Shown here: positions 48,695 to 57,683 of the stretch, piece by piece
Layout: each line of letters starts with the position of its first letter
How positions within the stretch are numbered: position 1 is the stretch's first letter
Source of the DNA: Leucobacter insecticola
GTDB lineage: Bacteria > Actinomycetota > Actinomycetes > Actinomycetales > Microbacteriaceae
DNA length: 64,000 nt
Direction: 5' to 3'
NCBI RefSeq assembly: GCF_011382965.1
Contig: NZ_CP049934.1
Location: forward strand, 558,001-622,000
Translations under genes and position numbers: made by a program
The notes under the pieces: model-generated
The model's database searches: none
The model's input: only the letters and a program-made list of their open reading frames with translations
Told to the model about the DNA's origin: nothing

Positions 48695-50011
48695 TCACCC
48701 GCGAACGTCAAACAGCAGTTCCACCGCGGCGTGGGCCTCGGTGGCCTCGCCGGCGCGTCCCGCCTCCCGAATCCGCACGGCGGGGCGGTGCAGCAGGCGG
48801 CCCGCGAAGTGGCGCAGTGCCGCCTCGGTGCGCGCGCGAACCTCTGCCGCGTCGTCGGGCGCAATGCGCTGCAGCTCCTCGTTGAGGAGCTCGTGAACGT
48901 GCTCGCGCAGTGCGACCAGCGCCGGCATGGCGTCGTTCTCGGCTCGCGCGGCCGAAAACTCTGACACGGCGTCACGCACGATACCGCGAGCCTCTACCTC
49001 GGCGCTGAGTTCGGCGAGCGGAGCGTGTTTGGCGATGAGGTCGAGGTCAAGCAGCTCAATGCCGGGCACCAGCTCGGCCGCGTGTTCGACGTTACGGGGG
49101 ACTCCCAGATCAATCACCAGGCGCGGTCTGGCCGCCGCGCGGGCAAGGGTTGTGGATCCGGTTGCCCTGCCGAACTCACCCCGGTTCGCGCGCCCCGCGA
49201 CTGTCTGGCAGAAGGGCTGTCGCGCTGACCGCTGTGTGCGGTCCAAGATGTCGGCGCTGAAGATCGGTTCGTGCGCGAGGCTGGTGGTGACGATGAGATC
49301 GGCCTGCGCGAGGGCCTCCTCTAGCTCGGTCTCGGCGATCGCCGCGATCCCGTGCGATGCCGCGAACCCCTCCGCGCGGCCGGAAGGGGAATACACCGCG
49401 ACCCGCTCGGCACCGCGTGCACGCAGCGCAGCGAGACTCGCCCCCGCGTACATCCCGGTGCCCACGAGCACCACGCGCGCGGTTGCCCAGTCCCCGATGC
49501 GGCTCTGCGCCATCGTCAACGCGAGCCGCACCAGGGAGCGGCCCGCGGTCTGCACGCCGGTGCGGTGTTTGATCTGGCGGGAGGTTCGCGCTGCGGTCTG
49601 AAACAGGCGTTCGATTTCGCTGGAGGTGCTTCCGCGCTCGCGGGCCTGCTCAAGCGAACGCCGCACCTGACCGGCGATTTCGCCCTCGCCGACCACGACG
49701 GATTCGAGCCCGCCGGCGACGGAAAACAGGTGCTCGACGGCGTCGAGGTCTGAGCGCACGACGAGCCGCTCACGCAGCTGCGGTTCTGCGATGCCCGTGA
49801 TTCCCGAGACGCGGCTGATGCTCTGTTCGACCGCGGCGTGTGACGCGACGTCGAGATAGGCCTCGAAGCGGTTGCAGGTCGCAAGCACCACCGAGCCTTC
49901 GGTGAGCGTGGGATCCGCGAGCGCTTCGACCACTGGTGCGGTGTGTCGCTCGAGAGCGCCAAGAAAATCGAGATCGACGTTGCGGTGCTCAAAGGAGAGG
50001 CAAACTAACAC
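48695..50011 (-). CDS. hemA: Glutamyl-tRNA reductase
   Basis: A 438-residue NADPH enzyme that makes glutamate-1-semialdehyde from Glu-tRNA, the first step of C5 heme synthesis. The catalytic Cys is in VVLATCNRFEAYLDV. The NADPH site is ARVVLVGTGMYAGASLAALRARGAERV. The substrate loop and a C-terminal dimerisation domain are present. A GTG at 50011 (MLVCLSFEHRNVDLDFLGALER) is the family start. It is divergent from hemE, with two operator-like palindromes between. Confidence 0.93.
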   Translation of the reverse strand: MLVCLSFEHRNVDLDFLGALERHTAPVVEALADPTLTEGSVVLATCNRFEAYLDVASHAAVEQSISRVSGITGIAEPQLRERLVVRSDLDAVEHLFSVAGGLESVVVGEGEIAGQVRRSLEQARERGSTSSEIERLFQTAARTSRQIKHRTGVQTAGRSLVRLALTMAQSRIGDWATARVVLVGTGMYAGASLAALRARGAERVAVYSPSGRAEGFAASHGIAAIAETELEEALAQADLIVTTSLAHEPIFSADILDRTQRSARQPFCQTVAGRANRGEFGRATGSTTLARAAARPRLVIDLGVPRNVEHAAELVPGIELLDLDLIAKHAPLAELSAEVEARGIVRDAVSEFSAARAENDAMPALVALREHVHELLNEELQRIAPDDAAEVRARTEAALRHFAGRLLHRPAVRIREAGRAGEATEAHAAVELLFDVRG

Positions 50012-50116
50012 GTCGTGGCGCCAACTTTCGTCGATTCGGGGGCGCAGCTGGCCGGATCCGGGACCCTGCTGTGGCGTGCGCTGCCGGGCGATTGCTGCCC
50101 GGATCCTGCAAACAAC

Positions 50117-50154
50117 TTCATCAGATGAACATGCTAGCATCTTCATCTGATGAA
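50117..50154. promoter_or_regulatory. Nested heme operator between hemA and hemE
   Basis: Two perfect 13-bp palindromes, TTCATCAGATGAA (50117-50129) and TTCATCTGATGAA (50142-50154), flank a 10-bp palindrome ATGCTAGCAT (50131-50140). The whole 38 bp is nearly one dyad. The hemE ATG (50150-50152) lies inside the second site. Confidence 0.75.
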
Positions 50155-51271
50155 TATCTTGCCCGCCACCCACCCGCTCGCTGCCGGCCGCACGGCCAGT
50201 TCAGCACTCGTTCGTGCACTCCAGGGGGTGCGCCCGGATCGCCTGCCGGTGTGGTTTATGCGCCAGGCCGGGCGGTCACTGCCGGAGTACCGCCAGCTGC
50301 GCGCTGGCACCCCGATGCTCGACGCCTGCCTCGATCCGGAGATGGCCGCGGAGATCACACTGCAACCGGTGCGCCGCCATGGCGTCGACGCCGCGATCTT
50401 CTTCAGCGACATCGTGATCCCGCTGAAACTCGCCGGCGTGGAGGTCGATATCGTCGCGGGCCGGGGCCCCGTCTTTCCGCGCCCCGTGCGCACGGCCGCC
50501 GACGTCGAGCGCCTGTGCGCGGAGCATCCCGCCGAGAGTCTACGTCAGGCGATTGCGCCGATTCGCGAGGCTGTGCAGCGGGTCACGGCTGAACTCGGCG
50601 CAACCCCGCTGATCGGGTTCGCGGGGGCGCCGTTTACGCTCGCGGCCTACCTGGTGGAGGGCGGGCCCTCCCGCGACCACCTGCGCGCACGCGCGCTCAT
50701 GCACACCGATCCCGAGGCCTGGAAACGGCTGCTCGCCTGGGCGGCGGAGCTCAGCGGAGTGTTCCTTGAGGCGCAGGTCAGCGCGGGCGCGAGCGCCGCG
50801 CAGCTCTTCGATTCGTGGGCGGGATCCCTCAGCGCCCGCGACTACACGGCGCACGTTTCGCCGTCGTCGATGCACACCCTCGAACGCGTACGGCAGCTGC
50901 GCTGGGTTGATCCCGCGTCTGCCGACGGCGAGGAACAACCCGTGCCGACGATCCACTTTGCGGTGGGTGCCGATCATCTGCTCGAAGACTTCGCTCGACT
51001 TGGCACGAACGCGCTCGGCATCGACTGGCGGATCCCACTCGATGAGGCGAGCGCGCGGCTTGGCGGGGGCGTGCCGCTGCAGGGTAACCTCAACCCCGCC
51101 TTCCTGTCGGCGCCCGAGCAGGCGCTTGAGGCGCACCTGCGTGAGGTGATTCAGGCCGGCCGCAGCGCGCCGGCGCACGTGCTGAATCTTGGGCACGGCG
51201 TGCCGCCGGAGACCGATCCCGAGGTCCTGAGCTGGCTGGTGCAGCGGGCTCACGCGCTCGGAAACATCTGA
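50150..51271 (+). CDS. hemE: Uroporphyrinogen decarboxylase
   Basis: A 373-residue enzyme that decarboxylates uroporphyrinogen III to coproporphyrinogen III. It shows RLPVWFMRQAGRSLPEYRQLR, the active-site Asp in FFSDIVIPLKLAG, LIGFAGAPFTLAAYLVEGG, AQLFDSWAGSLSA and LNLGHGVPPETDPE. The ATG lies in a TTCATCTGATGAA operator. First gene of the eight-gene hem operon. Confidence 0.95.
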   Translation: MNILPATHPLAAGRTASSALVRALQGVRPDRLPVWFMRQAGRSLPEYRQLRAGTPMLDACLDPEMAAEITLQPVRRHGVDAAIFFSDIVIPLKLAGVEVDIVAGRGPVFPRPVRTAADVERLCAEHPAESLRQAIAPIREAVQRVTAELGATPLIGFAGAPFTLAAYLVEGGPSRDHLRARALMHTDPEAWKRLLAWAAELSGVFLEAQVSAGASAAQLFDSWAGSLSARDYTAHVSPSSMHTLERVRQLRWVDPASADGEEQPVPTIHFAVGADHLLEDFARLGTNALGIDWRIPLDEASARLGGGVPLQGNLNPAFLSAPEQALEAHLREVIQAGRSAPAHVLNLGHGVPPETDPEVLSWLVQRAHALGNI

Positions 51272-51280
51272 TGAACAGGA

Positions 51281-51293
51281 TTCATCTGATGAA
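51281..51293. promoter_or_regulatory. Heme operator copy before hemG
   Basis: A perfect TTCATCTGATGAA lies 16 bp before the hemG start. A weaker half copy (AACATCTGATGAA, 51263-51275) overlaps the hemE stop. Confidence 0.7.
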
Positions 51294-51308
51294 TCGGCGG
51301 CGTGCGGC

Positions 51309-52775
51309 GTGACCGAGCAGTTTGAGCCACGCGTCGCCGTTATCGGCGGCGGCCTCGCGGGTCTCGTCGCCGCCTGGGAACTGGCGCGCGCCGGCGTCGG
51401 GGTTAGCCTCTTCGAACGGAGTGAACGGCTCGGCGGACGGATCGCCAGCGCTGAAATCCACGGCGTCCGCTTCGATGTCGGCCCCGAGTCGTACGCCACG
51501 CGTGGAGGAGAGGTTGAGCGCCTCCTCGTCGATCTCGGAATGCGCGAGTGCATCACTCCCACCGCGGGCGGCCGCAGCTGGATCGTCGGCGACGGCCGCG
51601 CAGCCCCGCTCCCCGCTGCCGCCGCCATTGGCATCCCCGCGCAGCCCCTCAGCCGCGAGGTCAGGCGCATCATTGGCCTCGGGGGTGCCCTGCGCTGCGC
51701 CATCGAACCCTGGCTGCCACGGTCCGTGGGCGCGACAGCCCCCTCGCTCGGCGCACTCGTGCGGGCGCGGCTCGGCCAGCGCACGCTCGACCGACTCGTG
51801 GATCCCGTCGTGCGCGGTGTCTACTCCGCCCGCGCCGATGCCCTGCCGCTGTCGGCGGTCCCCGGACTCGCTCGCGCCTATCGGGATCGCGGCACCCTCC
51901 GCGCTGCAGCGCGCACGCAGCGCGGCAGCGCCCGCGCCTCAGGGGCCGCCGTCGCCGGACTGCGCGGCGGGATCCACACCCTCGTCACCCGGCTGGTCGA
52001 CGAACTTGAGCTCCTTGGGGTCGAGCTGCGGCTGAACGCTGAGGTGACGGCGATGCGGGAGCTCGTGTCGGGTGCCGGAGCGGCTTGGGAGGTCAGTGCC
52101 GGGGATGATGTGGAGCGGTTTGATGCGGTGGTTGTTACCGTGCCCGGTGTTGTTCCTCCCCGCCGGTTGAGCGAGACCGGAGGTCGAGTCGAAACCCAGG
52201 CCCCAGCACAGCGTATCGAGGTCCTTGCGCTGCTCGTCGAGTCCGCGGCGCTGAACGCCGGCCCGCGCGGCACCGGTGTGCTGGTCGCCGATGATGCGCG
52301 GTACGCGACGCCTCCGATCGCGGCGAAAGCGCTCACTCACGCCAACATGAAGTGGCGATGGTTGGCCGAGCAGTTGCCCCCAGACCACCACCTGCTGCGC
52401 CTGTCATACGGGCAGCGCGGCAGTGAGGCGGTCACCCTTCCGCTCGCGGACGAAGCCGCGGGACGGCTCGCGCTCGCTGATGCCAGTGCGATCCTCGGCG
52501 TGCCCGTTGAGGCGCTGAGTCTGCGCGGCATCGTGCGCCAGCAGCACACCCTTCCCACTTCCCGGCAGCCCGAGTCCACCAAGTCCACCGAGTCCACCGA
52601 GTCCGTCGAGCCCACTGCGCTCACTCCGCCCGGCGTTGTCTGCGCGGGCGAGTGGGTCGCCGGAACCGGCTTCGCTGCGGTGGTGCCCTCTGCCCGCGCC
52701 GCCGCGGCTACCGTCCTGCAGGCCCTCAACGCCTCAATCTTCCAGCCCGACCCCACACGAAGGAGCGCACCATGA
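51309..52775 (+). CDS. hemG: Coproporphyrinogen III oxidase / protoporphyrinogen oxidase, HemY type
   Basis: A 488-residue FAD enzyme that oxidises coproporphyrinogen III to coproporphyrin III when HemQ is present. FAD motif: VAVIGGGLAGLVAAWELARAGVGVSLFERSERLGGRI; substrate region RFDVGPESYATRGGEVERLL; C-terminal AGEWVAGTGFAAVVPSARAAA. Two inserts are unusual: RRLSETGGRVETQAPAQ, encoded by a dispersed palindromic repeat (~52160-52196), and a Ser/Thr-rich STKSTESTESVEPT tract. The name hemG/hemY varies. The GTG start follows a heme operator. Confidence 0.9.
   Translation: MTEQFEPRVAVIGGGLAGLVAAWELARAGVGVSLFERSERLGGRIASAEIHGVRFDVGPESYATRGGEVERLLVDLGMRECITPTAGGRSWIVGDGRAAPLPAAAAIGIPAQPLSREVRRIIGLGGALRCAIEPWLPRSVGATAPSLGALVRARLGQRTLDRLVDPVVRGVYSARADALPLSAVPGLARAYRDRGTLRAAARTQRGSARASGAAVAGLRGGIHTLVTRLVDELELLGVELRLNAEVTAMRELVSGAGAAWEVSAGDDVERFDAVVVTVPGVVPPRRLSETGGRVETQAPAQRIEVLALLVESAALNAGPRGTGVLVADDARYATPPIAAKALTHANMKWRWLAEQLPPDHHLLRLSYGQRGSEAVTLPLADEAAGRLALADASAILGVPVEALSLRGIVRQQHTLPTSRQPESTKSTESTESVEPTALTPPGVVCAGEWVAGTGFAAVVPSARAAAATVLQALNASIFQPDPTRRSAP
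52160..52196. repeat. Dispersed palindromic repeat inside hemG, copy 3
   Basis: CCGCCGGTTGAGCGA ... GAGTCGAAACCC has the same two blocks as the intergenic copies, here translated in frame within hemG. Confidence 0.7.
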
Positions 52776-53494
52776 GCACCGGCCACACGCGTGAAGCCGC
52801 CACAGAAAGCACCGAGTCCCCGCAGGGGTACGCCCTGTGGGCGATCTACCGCCGCGATCCGCAGCAGCGCCTCAGCGAAGACCCGAGCTTCGATGCCGCG
52901 GCAGAGACAGCCGAATTGCAGCGTGCGCAGGCCGAGGCCCTGGCCAACGGGGTGACGCTGCGCGGTTGGTACGACGTTTCGGGCCTCCGCGCCGACGCCG
53001 ACTTGATGGTGTGGCTGCACGGCCCCACCGCTGAAGGATTGCAGGCCGAGTTGCGGCGGCTGCGTCGCACGGCGGCCCTCGCGCGGCTGATTCCGAGCTG
53101 GCAGGCGCTCGGTGTGCACCGTGACGCCGAGTTCAACCGCGCGCACGTCCCCGGGTTTCTGCGCGGCGAACACGCACGCGAGTGGCTGTGCCTCTACCCC
53201 TTCGTGCGCAGCACCGAGTGGTACCTGCTGCCGACCGCCGAACGCAGCGCGATGCTGGCCGAGCACGGCCGCGTCGGCGCGGCACACCGCGGGGTGGTGG
53301 CAAACACGGTCTCGGCGTTTGCGCTGGGCGACTACGAGTGGTTGCTGCCGATGGAGGCCGATGAACTGACCGAACTGGTTGACATGATGCGGGATCTGCG
53401 CGCGACCGACGCCCGCCGCCACATGCGCGAAGAAGTCCCCTTCTACACCGGCCGTCGCATCGCGGCCACCGAAATCCTGGAGGTCATCCGATGA
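52772..53494 (+). CDS. hemQ: Coproheme decarboxylase HemQ
   Basis: A 240-residue chlorite-dismutase-fold protein that oxidatively decarboxylates coproheme III to heme b, the last step of the coproporphyrin-dependent pathway. It shows GYALWAIYRRDP, the STEWYLLPTAERSAMLAEHG block, VVANTVSAFALGDYEWLLPME and REEVPFYTGRR. Its ATG overlaps the hemG stop and its stop overlaps hemH. Length is normal. Confidence 0.93.
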   Translation: MSTGHTREAATESTESPQGYALWAIYRRDPQQRLSEDPSFDAAAETAELQRAQAEALANGVTLRGWYDVSGLRADADLMVWLHGPTAEGLQAELRRLRRTAALARLIPSWQALGVHRDAEFNRAHVPGFLRGEHAREWLCLYPFVRSTEWYLLPTAERSAMLAEHGRVGAAHRGVVANTVSAFALGDYEWLLPMEADELTELVDMMRDLRATDARRHMREEVPFYTGRRIAATEILEVIR

Positions 53495-54699
53495 GCAACA
53501 CCGCAGCCCCCACAGCCGCGGCCACCACGATCGTGCCGCACGCGAGCGACGCCGCACGATCCGGCCCCGCACACGTCGAATCCCCGACCGCGTACGACGC
53601 GATCCTGCTCGCCGGGTTTGGCGGGCCCGAGGGGCAGGACGATGTCATCCCGTTCCTGCGCAACGTCACCCGCGGGCGCGGGATCCCCGACGAACGCCTC
53701 GAGGAGGTCGCGCACCACTACCGACACTTTGGCGGGGTCAGCCCGATCAACGACCAGAACCGGGAGCTGAAGGCCGCGCTTGAGGCGGAGCTCGCCGCGC
53801 GCGGCATCGACCTGCCCGTCTACTGGGGCAACCGGAACTGGGACCCGTACATCACCGACGCGCTGAGTGAGGCGCACGCGCGCGGCCACAACAAGCTGAT
53901 CGCGATCGCGACGAGCGCCTATTCGTCGTTCTCGTCGTGCCGACAGTACCGCGAGAACTTTGCGCAGTCCCTTGAAGACACGGGGCTCGCGGATACCATG
54001 ACCATCGACAAGATCCGCCCGTTCTTTGATCATCCAGGATTCGTGGAGCCGTTCATTGAGGGCGTCCGCACCGGGATCCAGCAGCTGCGCGAACAGCTCC
54101 CGGATCTTGATGTAGCGAAGGAGGTCCGGATCCTCTTCGCCACCCACTCCATCCCTACCGCAGACGCCGAACGATCCGGACCCCGCGAGGGCGCGGCTGA
54201 GTATCGCGACTTCGGTGCCGGCGGTGCCTACGCGGCGCAGCACCTCGCCGTCAGTGAGGTGGTCGCGCACGCCGCGGGTGCGGGTGCCGCGTGGCAGCTC
54301 GTGTACCAGTCACGCAGCGGCCCCGCGTCGCAGCCGTGGCTCGAACCGGACATCAACGACGCCATTGCGCTCCTGCCCGCCGAGGGCGTGCGGGCCGTCG
54401 TGATCGTGCCGATCGGATTCGTCAGCGACCACATGGAGGTGCTGTGGGATCTGGACACCGAGGCGCTGGAGACCTGCGAAGAGTACGAACTCGCTGCGGT
54501 GCGGGTACCGACCCCCGGCACACACCGCGCCTACGTCAGCGGGCTCATCGATCTGGTGCTTGAGCGGCGCGATGGGACCCCCGCGAGCGAGCGCCCCGCG
54601 TTGACCGAGCTCGGACCCTGGTTTGATGTCTGCCGCCCCGCCTGCTGCGAAAACGTACGCGCCGGATTCAAACCCGCCGCGGCTGGGATTGCGCCGTGA
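53491..54699 (+). CDS. hemH: Ferrochelatase (coproporphyrin type)
   Basis: A 402-residue enzyme that inserts iron into coproporphyrin III. It shows HHYRHFGGVSPINDQNRELK, PVYWGNRNWDPYITDALSEA, LFATHSIP with the catalytic His, WQLVYQSRSGPASQPWLEPDI and VIVPIGFVSDHMEV. Cys in SSFSSCRQYREN and the C-terminal CRPACC match the [2Fe-2S] ligands of actinobacterial ferrochelatases. Overlaps hemQ and hemC by 4 nt each. Confidence 0.93.
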   Translation: MSNTAAPTAAATTIVPHASDAARSGPAHVESPTAYDAILLAGFGGPEGQDDVIPFLRNVTRGRGIPDERLEEVAHHYRHFGGVSPINDQNRELKAALEAELAARGIDLPVYWGNRNWDPYITDALSEAHARGHNKLIAIATSAYSSFSSCRQYRENFAQSLEDTGLADTMTIDKIRPFFDHPGFVEPFIEGVRTGIQQLREQLPDLDVAKEVRILFATHSIPTADAERSGPREGAAEYRDFGAGGAYAAQHLAVSEVVAHAAGAGAAWQLVYQSRSGPASQPWLEPDINDAIALLPAEGVRAVVIVPIGFVSDHMEVLWDLDTEALETCEEYELAAVRVPTPGTHRAYVSGLIDLVLERRDGTPASERPALTELGPWFDVCRPACCENVRAGFKPAAAGIAP

Positions 54700-55736
54700 C
54701 CGGAAGAGTATTTGCTCCGGGGAGCCACCCCGCGGCCAGGGTTGGAGTGTACGGCGACACCTATCTGCCCCCGCAGCCGGGCCTCATCCGCATCGGTACG
54801 CGCCGCAGCAGGCTCGCGGTTGCACAGTCGACGCAGGTGGCGGAACATGTTGCACGTGAAACTGGTCGCGATGTCGCGCTTGTTACGGTGACCACCAAAG
54901 GGGATATTTCGCGCGCGCCACTTGCGGAGCTTGGCGGCACGGGTGTGTTTGTGAGCGCCCTGCGCGAGGCACTTGCTGATGGTCGCTGCGATCTCGCCGT
55001 TCATTCGTACAAGGATCTACCAACGGGCCCGTGCGAAGGCATCGTGGTCGGGGCGGTGCCGGAGCGGGTGGACCCGCGCGACGCCTTGTGCGCACGCGAT
55101 GGCCTGAGTTTACAGAAGCTTCCCGCTGGGTCGCGGGTGGGCACCGGATCGCCCAGACGCACGGCGCAATTGCTCGCGGCGCGTCCTGATCTAGAGGTGG
55201 TGGATCTGCGCGGCAACGTCGATACCCGGCTCGCTTTTGTAGGAGACACGCTCGACGCGGTAGTGCTCGCCGCCGCGGGGCTTGAGCGAGCAGGGAGCAC
55301 CGCGCACATTACCGAGCGGTTCGCCCTCAGCGCGATGCCGACGGCGCCCGGCCAGGGGGCGCTCGCTGTCGAGGCACGCGGCGCCGATGCGGCCGCGGGG
55401 TCGGCGATCACGGCCGCGCTTCGGGCACTGGAACACCCAGCCTCACGCCTAACCGCCACGGCGGAGCGCTCTGTGCTCGCGACGCTCGAAGCGGGTTGCG
55501 CGGCACCGATTGGGGCGACCGCGAGCGTTGACGGTGACACGCTCCGTCTGCACGCGGCCGTGTATCGCACCGACGGCGCGGAGAAGTTGGAGGTGGAGCT
55601 GAGCGCTCCGCTGAGCGTCGCGGCCTATGCGATAGGAACCGAAGTTGCTGATGAGCTGGGCCGACGCGTGGCCGAAGCTTTGCTCAGCCTGGGTGCTGCC
55701 GAGCTTACAGATCTCAGGGCCGCTCGTGTCGCCTAA
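54696..55736 (+). CDS. hemC: Porphobilinogen deaminase (hydroxymethylbilane synthase)
   Basis: A 346-residue enzyme that joins four porphobilinogens. It shows RIGTRRSRLAVAQSTQVAEHV, VTTKGDISRAPLAELGGTGVF, LAVHSYKDLPTGP, GSPRRTAQLLAARPDLEVVDLRGNVDTRL and LEAGCAAPIGA with the cofactor Cys. A ~25-residue N-terminal extension precedes the core. GTG start overlaps the hemH stop. Confidence 0.95.
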   Translation: MTGRVFAPGSHPAARVGVYGDTYLPPQPGLIRIGTRRSRLAVAQSTQVAEHVARETGRDVALVTVTTKGDISRAPLAELGGTGVFVSALREALADGRCDLAVHSYKDLPTGPCEGIVVGAVPERVDPRDALCARDGLSLQKLPAGSRVGTGSPRRTAQLLAARPDLEVVDLRGNVDTRLAFVGDTLDAVVLAAAGLERAGSTAHITERFALSAMPTAPGQGALAVEARGADAAAGSAITAALRALEHPASRLTATAERSVLATLEAGCAAPIGATASVDGDTLRLHAAVYRTDGAEKLEVELSAPLSVAAYAIGTEVADELGRRVAEALLSLGAAELTDLRAARVA

Positions 55737-56685
55737 GGAGCGCGCTGACGGCGGCCGCAGATTGAGCGCAGCGAATGTTGAACAGAAAACGCATCGCGTT
55801 TTCTCACATTCGCTGTTGGGGCCACTGCCCCAAGGCCGAGTCGAAATCAAGGGACTTGATACCTCGTCGCCCTCCCTCAACGGCGCCCGCCTGCTGATCC
55901 TGCGCGGCGGCCCGTGGGGCGAGCAGGTCGCGGCGCGAGTGCGCGAGCGCGGCGGAGTGCCAGTGATCCGGCCCCTGATCGAGATTGTGCCCGAGCGCAC
56001 TCCCGAGCTTCCCGCAGCGGTCGCACGCTGGAACCGCGGGGACTACGACTGGGTCATCCTGACGAGCGCGAACGCGGTGGCCGCGGTGGTGGCCGCCGGT
56101 GTGGTGGCGGAGTCGGTGCCGCGATCCCGGGTTGCCGCTGTGGGCCCCGGCACCGCCTCTGCGGCCGAGGCCGCCGGGATCGCCGTCGACCTTGTGCCGG
56201 AGTCGAACTTCTCAACGGACGGGCTGCTGACAGCCCTCGAAGCGGCTTTTGGCGCAGAAGCTGAGGAGGGGATCCGGAGCTTCCTGCTACCGCTGTCGAA
56301 TCTGAGCGACGAACGGCTGCAGACGCGGCTGCGTGCGGCGGGGCATCTGGTCGAACGAGTCACGGCGTATCGCACCGTCGAGATTACCCAGGATGAAGAA
56401 TCTGCCGTCGAGTTTGCTGAGGCACTCGTTGGCTGTGAAGCGGTGCTGGTGACCAGCGGATCCGCGGCCCGCGCACTCGCATCCCGCCTCTCCGCCTTGC
56501 CGGAGTCAGCGATTGCCGAGGCACTTCCCACCATCGCAGCGATCGGAGCGCCCACGGCGGCCGCGCTTGCGGGCGCCGGGATCCAGCCACAGATCGTTGC
56601 TCCCACCCAGACCATCGACGGGCTGCTCGACGCGGTTGCAGACCAGCTCAGCGATCCACAGTCTTACGATCCCTCACAGAAATGA
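55726..56685 (+). CDS. hemD: Uroporphyrinogen-III synthase
   Basis: A ~319-residue enzyme that closes and inverts hydroxymethylbilane. The two-domain core is visible: [92 protein letters not shown] and [20 protein letters not shown]. The first ~42 residues come from a palindromic-repeat region (55751-55851), so the true start is uncertain; GTG 55726 overlapping hemC is my choice. Confidence 0.85.
   Translation: MSPKERADGGRRLSAANVEQKTHRVFSHSLLGPLPQGRVEIKGLDTSSPSLNGARLLILRGGPWGEQVAARVRERGGVPVIRPLIEIVPERTPELPAAVARWNRGDYDWVILTSANAVAAVVAAGVVAESVPRSRVAAVGPGTASAAEAAGIAVDLVPESNFSTDGLLTALEAAFGAEAEEGIRSFLLPLSNLSDERLQTRLRAAGHLVERVTAYRTVEITQDEESAVEFAEALVGCEAVLVTSGSAARALASRLSALPESAIAEALPTIAAIGAPTAAALAGAGIQPQIVAPTQTIDGLLDAVADQLSDPQSYDPSQK
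55751..55851. repeat. Dispersed palindromic repeat at the hemD 5' end, copy 4
   Basis: GCGGCCGCAGATTGAGCGCAGCGAA at the left and GGCCGAGTCGAAATCAAGGG at the right flank an inner inverted repeat (AGAAAACGC/GCGTTTTCT; GCGAATGT/ACATTCGC). It is read through by hemD. Confidence 0.7.
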
Positions 56686-57683
56686 CCCAGATGCACGCTA
56701 GCTCAAGGCCTTCTCCCGCACTCACCCACCGCCCTCGCCGTCTGCGCCGTTCGCCGGCGATGCGCCGCCTTGTGGCCGAGACCCGACTGCACCCGGCGAG
56801 CCTCGTCCTGCCCGTGTTTGTGCGCGAGGGGATCGAATCGCCCCGGCCCATTACCTCGATGCCCGGGGTGATGCAGCACACGCTTGATTCGCTGCGCGAG
56901 GTCGCCACGGCCGCAGCCGAAGCGGGACTCGGCGGCATCATGCTGTTCGGGGTGCCCGCGGAGCGCGACGCCGAGGGCAGCGCGGGTGACGATCCCGACG
57001 GCATCCTGAACCGGGCTCTTCGCGCGGTCGTCGCTGAGGTCGGCGGCGAACTGGTGGTGCAGAGCGACCTCTGCTTGGACGAGTTCACCTCGCACGGGCA
57101 CTGCGGGGTGCTCGATGCGGCGGGCTTCGTCGATAACGATGCGACGCTGGAACGGTACACAGCGATGGCCGTTGCGCAGGCCGAGGCGGGCGCCGAGATC
57201 CTGGGGCTGTCCGGCATGATGGACGGCCAGGTCGCGGCGGTGCGCGGTGCGCTCGAAGCGGCGGGGCACGCGGACACCGGGATCCTCGCCTACGCGGCGA
57301 AGTATGCGTCCGCGTTCTACGGTCCGTTCCGCGAGGCGGTTGATTCGCAGTTGCAGGGTGACCGGCGCAGCTACCAGCAGGATCCGGCGAACCGCCGCGA
57401 GGGTCTGCGTGAGGCGCAGCTCGACCTCGACGAGGGTGCCGACATCGTGATGGTGAAGCCGGCCATGAGCTACCTCGACGTGCTGTCCGATGTCGCCCGC
57501 CTCAGCACCGTGCCCGTGTGGGCGTACCAGGTATCGGGGGAGGCAGCGATGATCGAGGCCGCCGCGCAGAACGGATGGATCGACCGGGAGGCGGCGATCC
57601 GCGAGTCCCTGCTGAGCATCGCCCGGGCCGGGGCCGACACCATTTTGACCTACTACGCACTGGAGGCAGCAGCATGGAACTGA
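56682..57683 (+). CDS. hemB: Delta-aminolevulinic acid dehydratase
   Basis: A 333-residue enzyme that condenses two ALA into porphobilinogen. The Schiff-base Lys residues appear in [14 protein letters not shown] and [13 protein letters not shown]. The metal-site loop reads [17 protein letters not shown]: the usual zinc triad is three Cys, here Cys, Asp, Cys. Its ATG overlaps the hemD stop and its stop overlaps hemL. Confidence 0.95.
   Translation: MTQMHASSRPSPALTHRPRRLRRSPAMRRLVAETRLHPASLVLPVFVREGIESPRPITSMPGVMQHTLDSLREVATAAAEAGLGGIMLFGVPAERDAEGSAGDDPDGILNRALRAVVAEVGGELVVQSDLCLDEFTSHGHCGVLDAAGFVDNDATLERYTAMAVAQAEAGAEILGLSGMMDGQVAAVRGALEAAGHADTGILAYAAKYASAFYGPFREAVDSQLQGDRRSYQQDPANRREGLREAQLDLDEGADIVMVKPAMSYLDVLSDVARLSTVPVWAYQVSGEAAMIEAAAQNGWIDREAAIRESLLSIARAGADTILTYYALEAAAWN

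Noticed and set aside
52562-52615. Short tandem repeats in hemG as a possible CRISPR or minisatellite
   Set aside because: Units of about 9-12 bp inside a coding linker; no spacers. No CRISPR array seen anywhere in the window.
54848-54863. parS-like TGTTGCACGTGAAACT in hemC
   Set aside because: Two mismatches, one in the core, and far from the origin.
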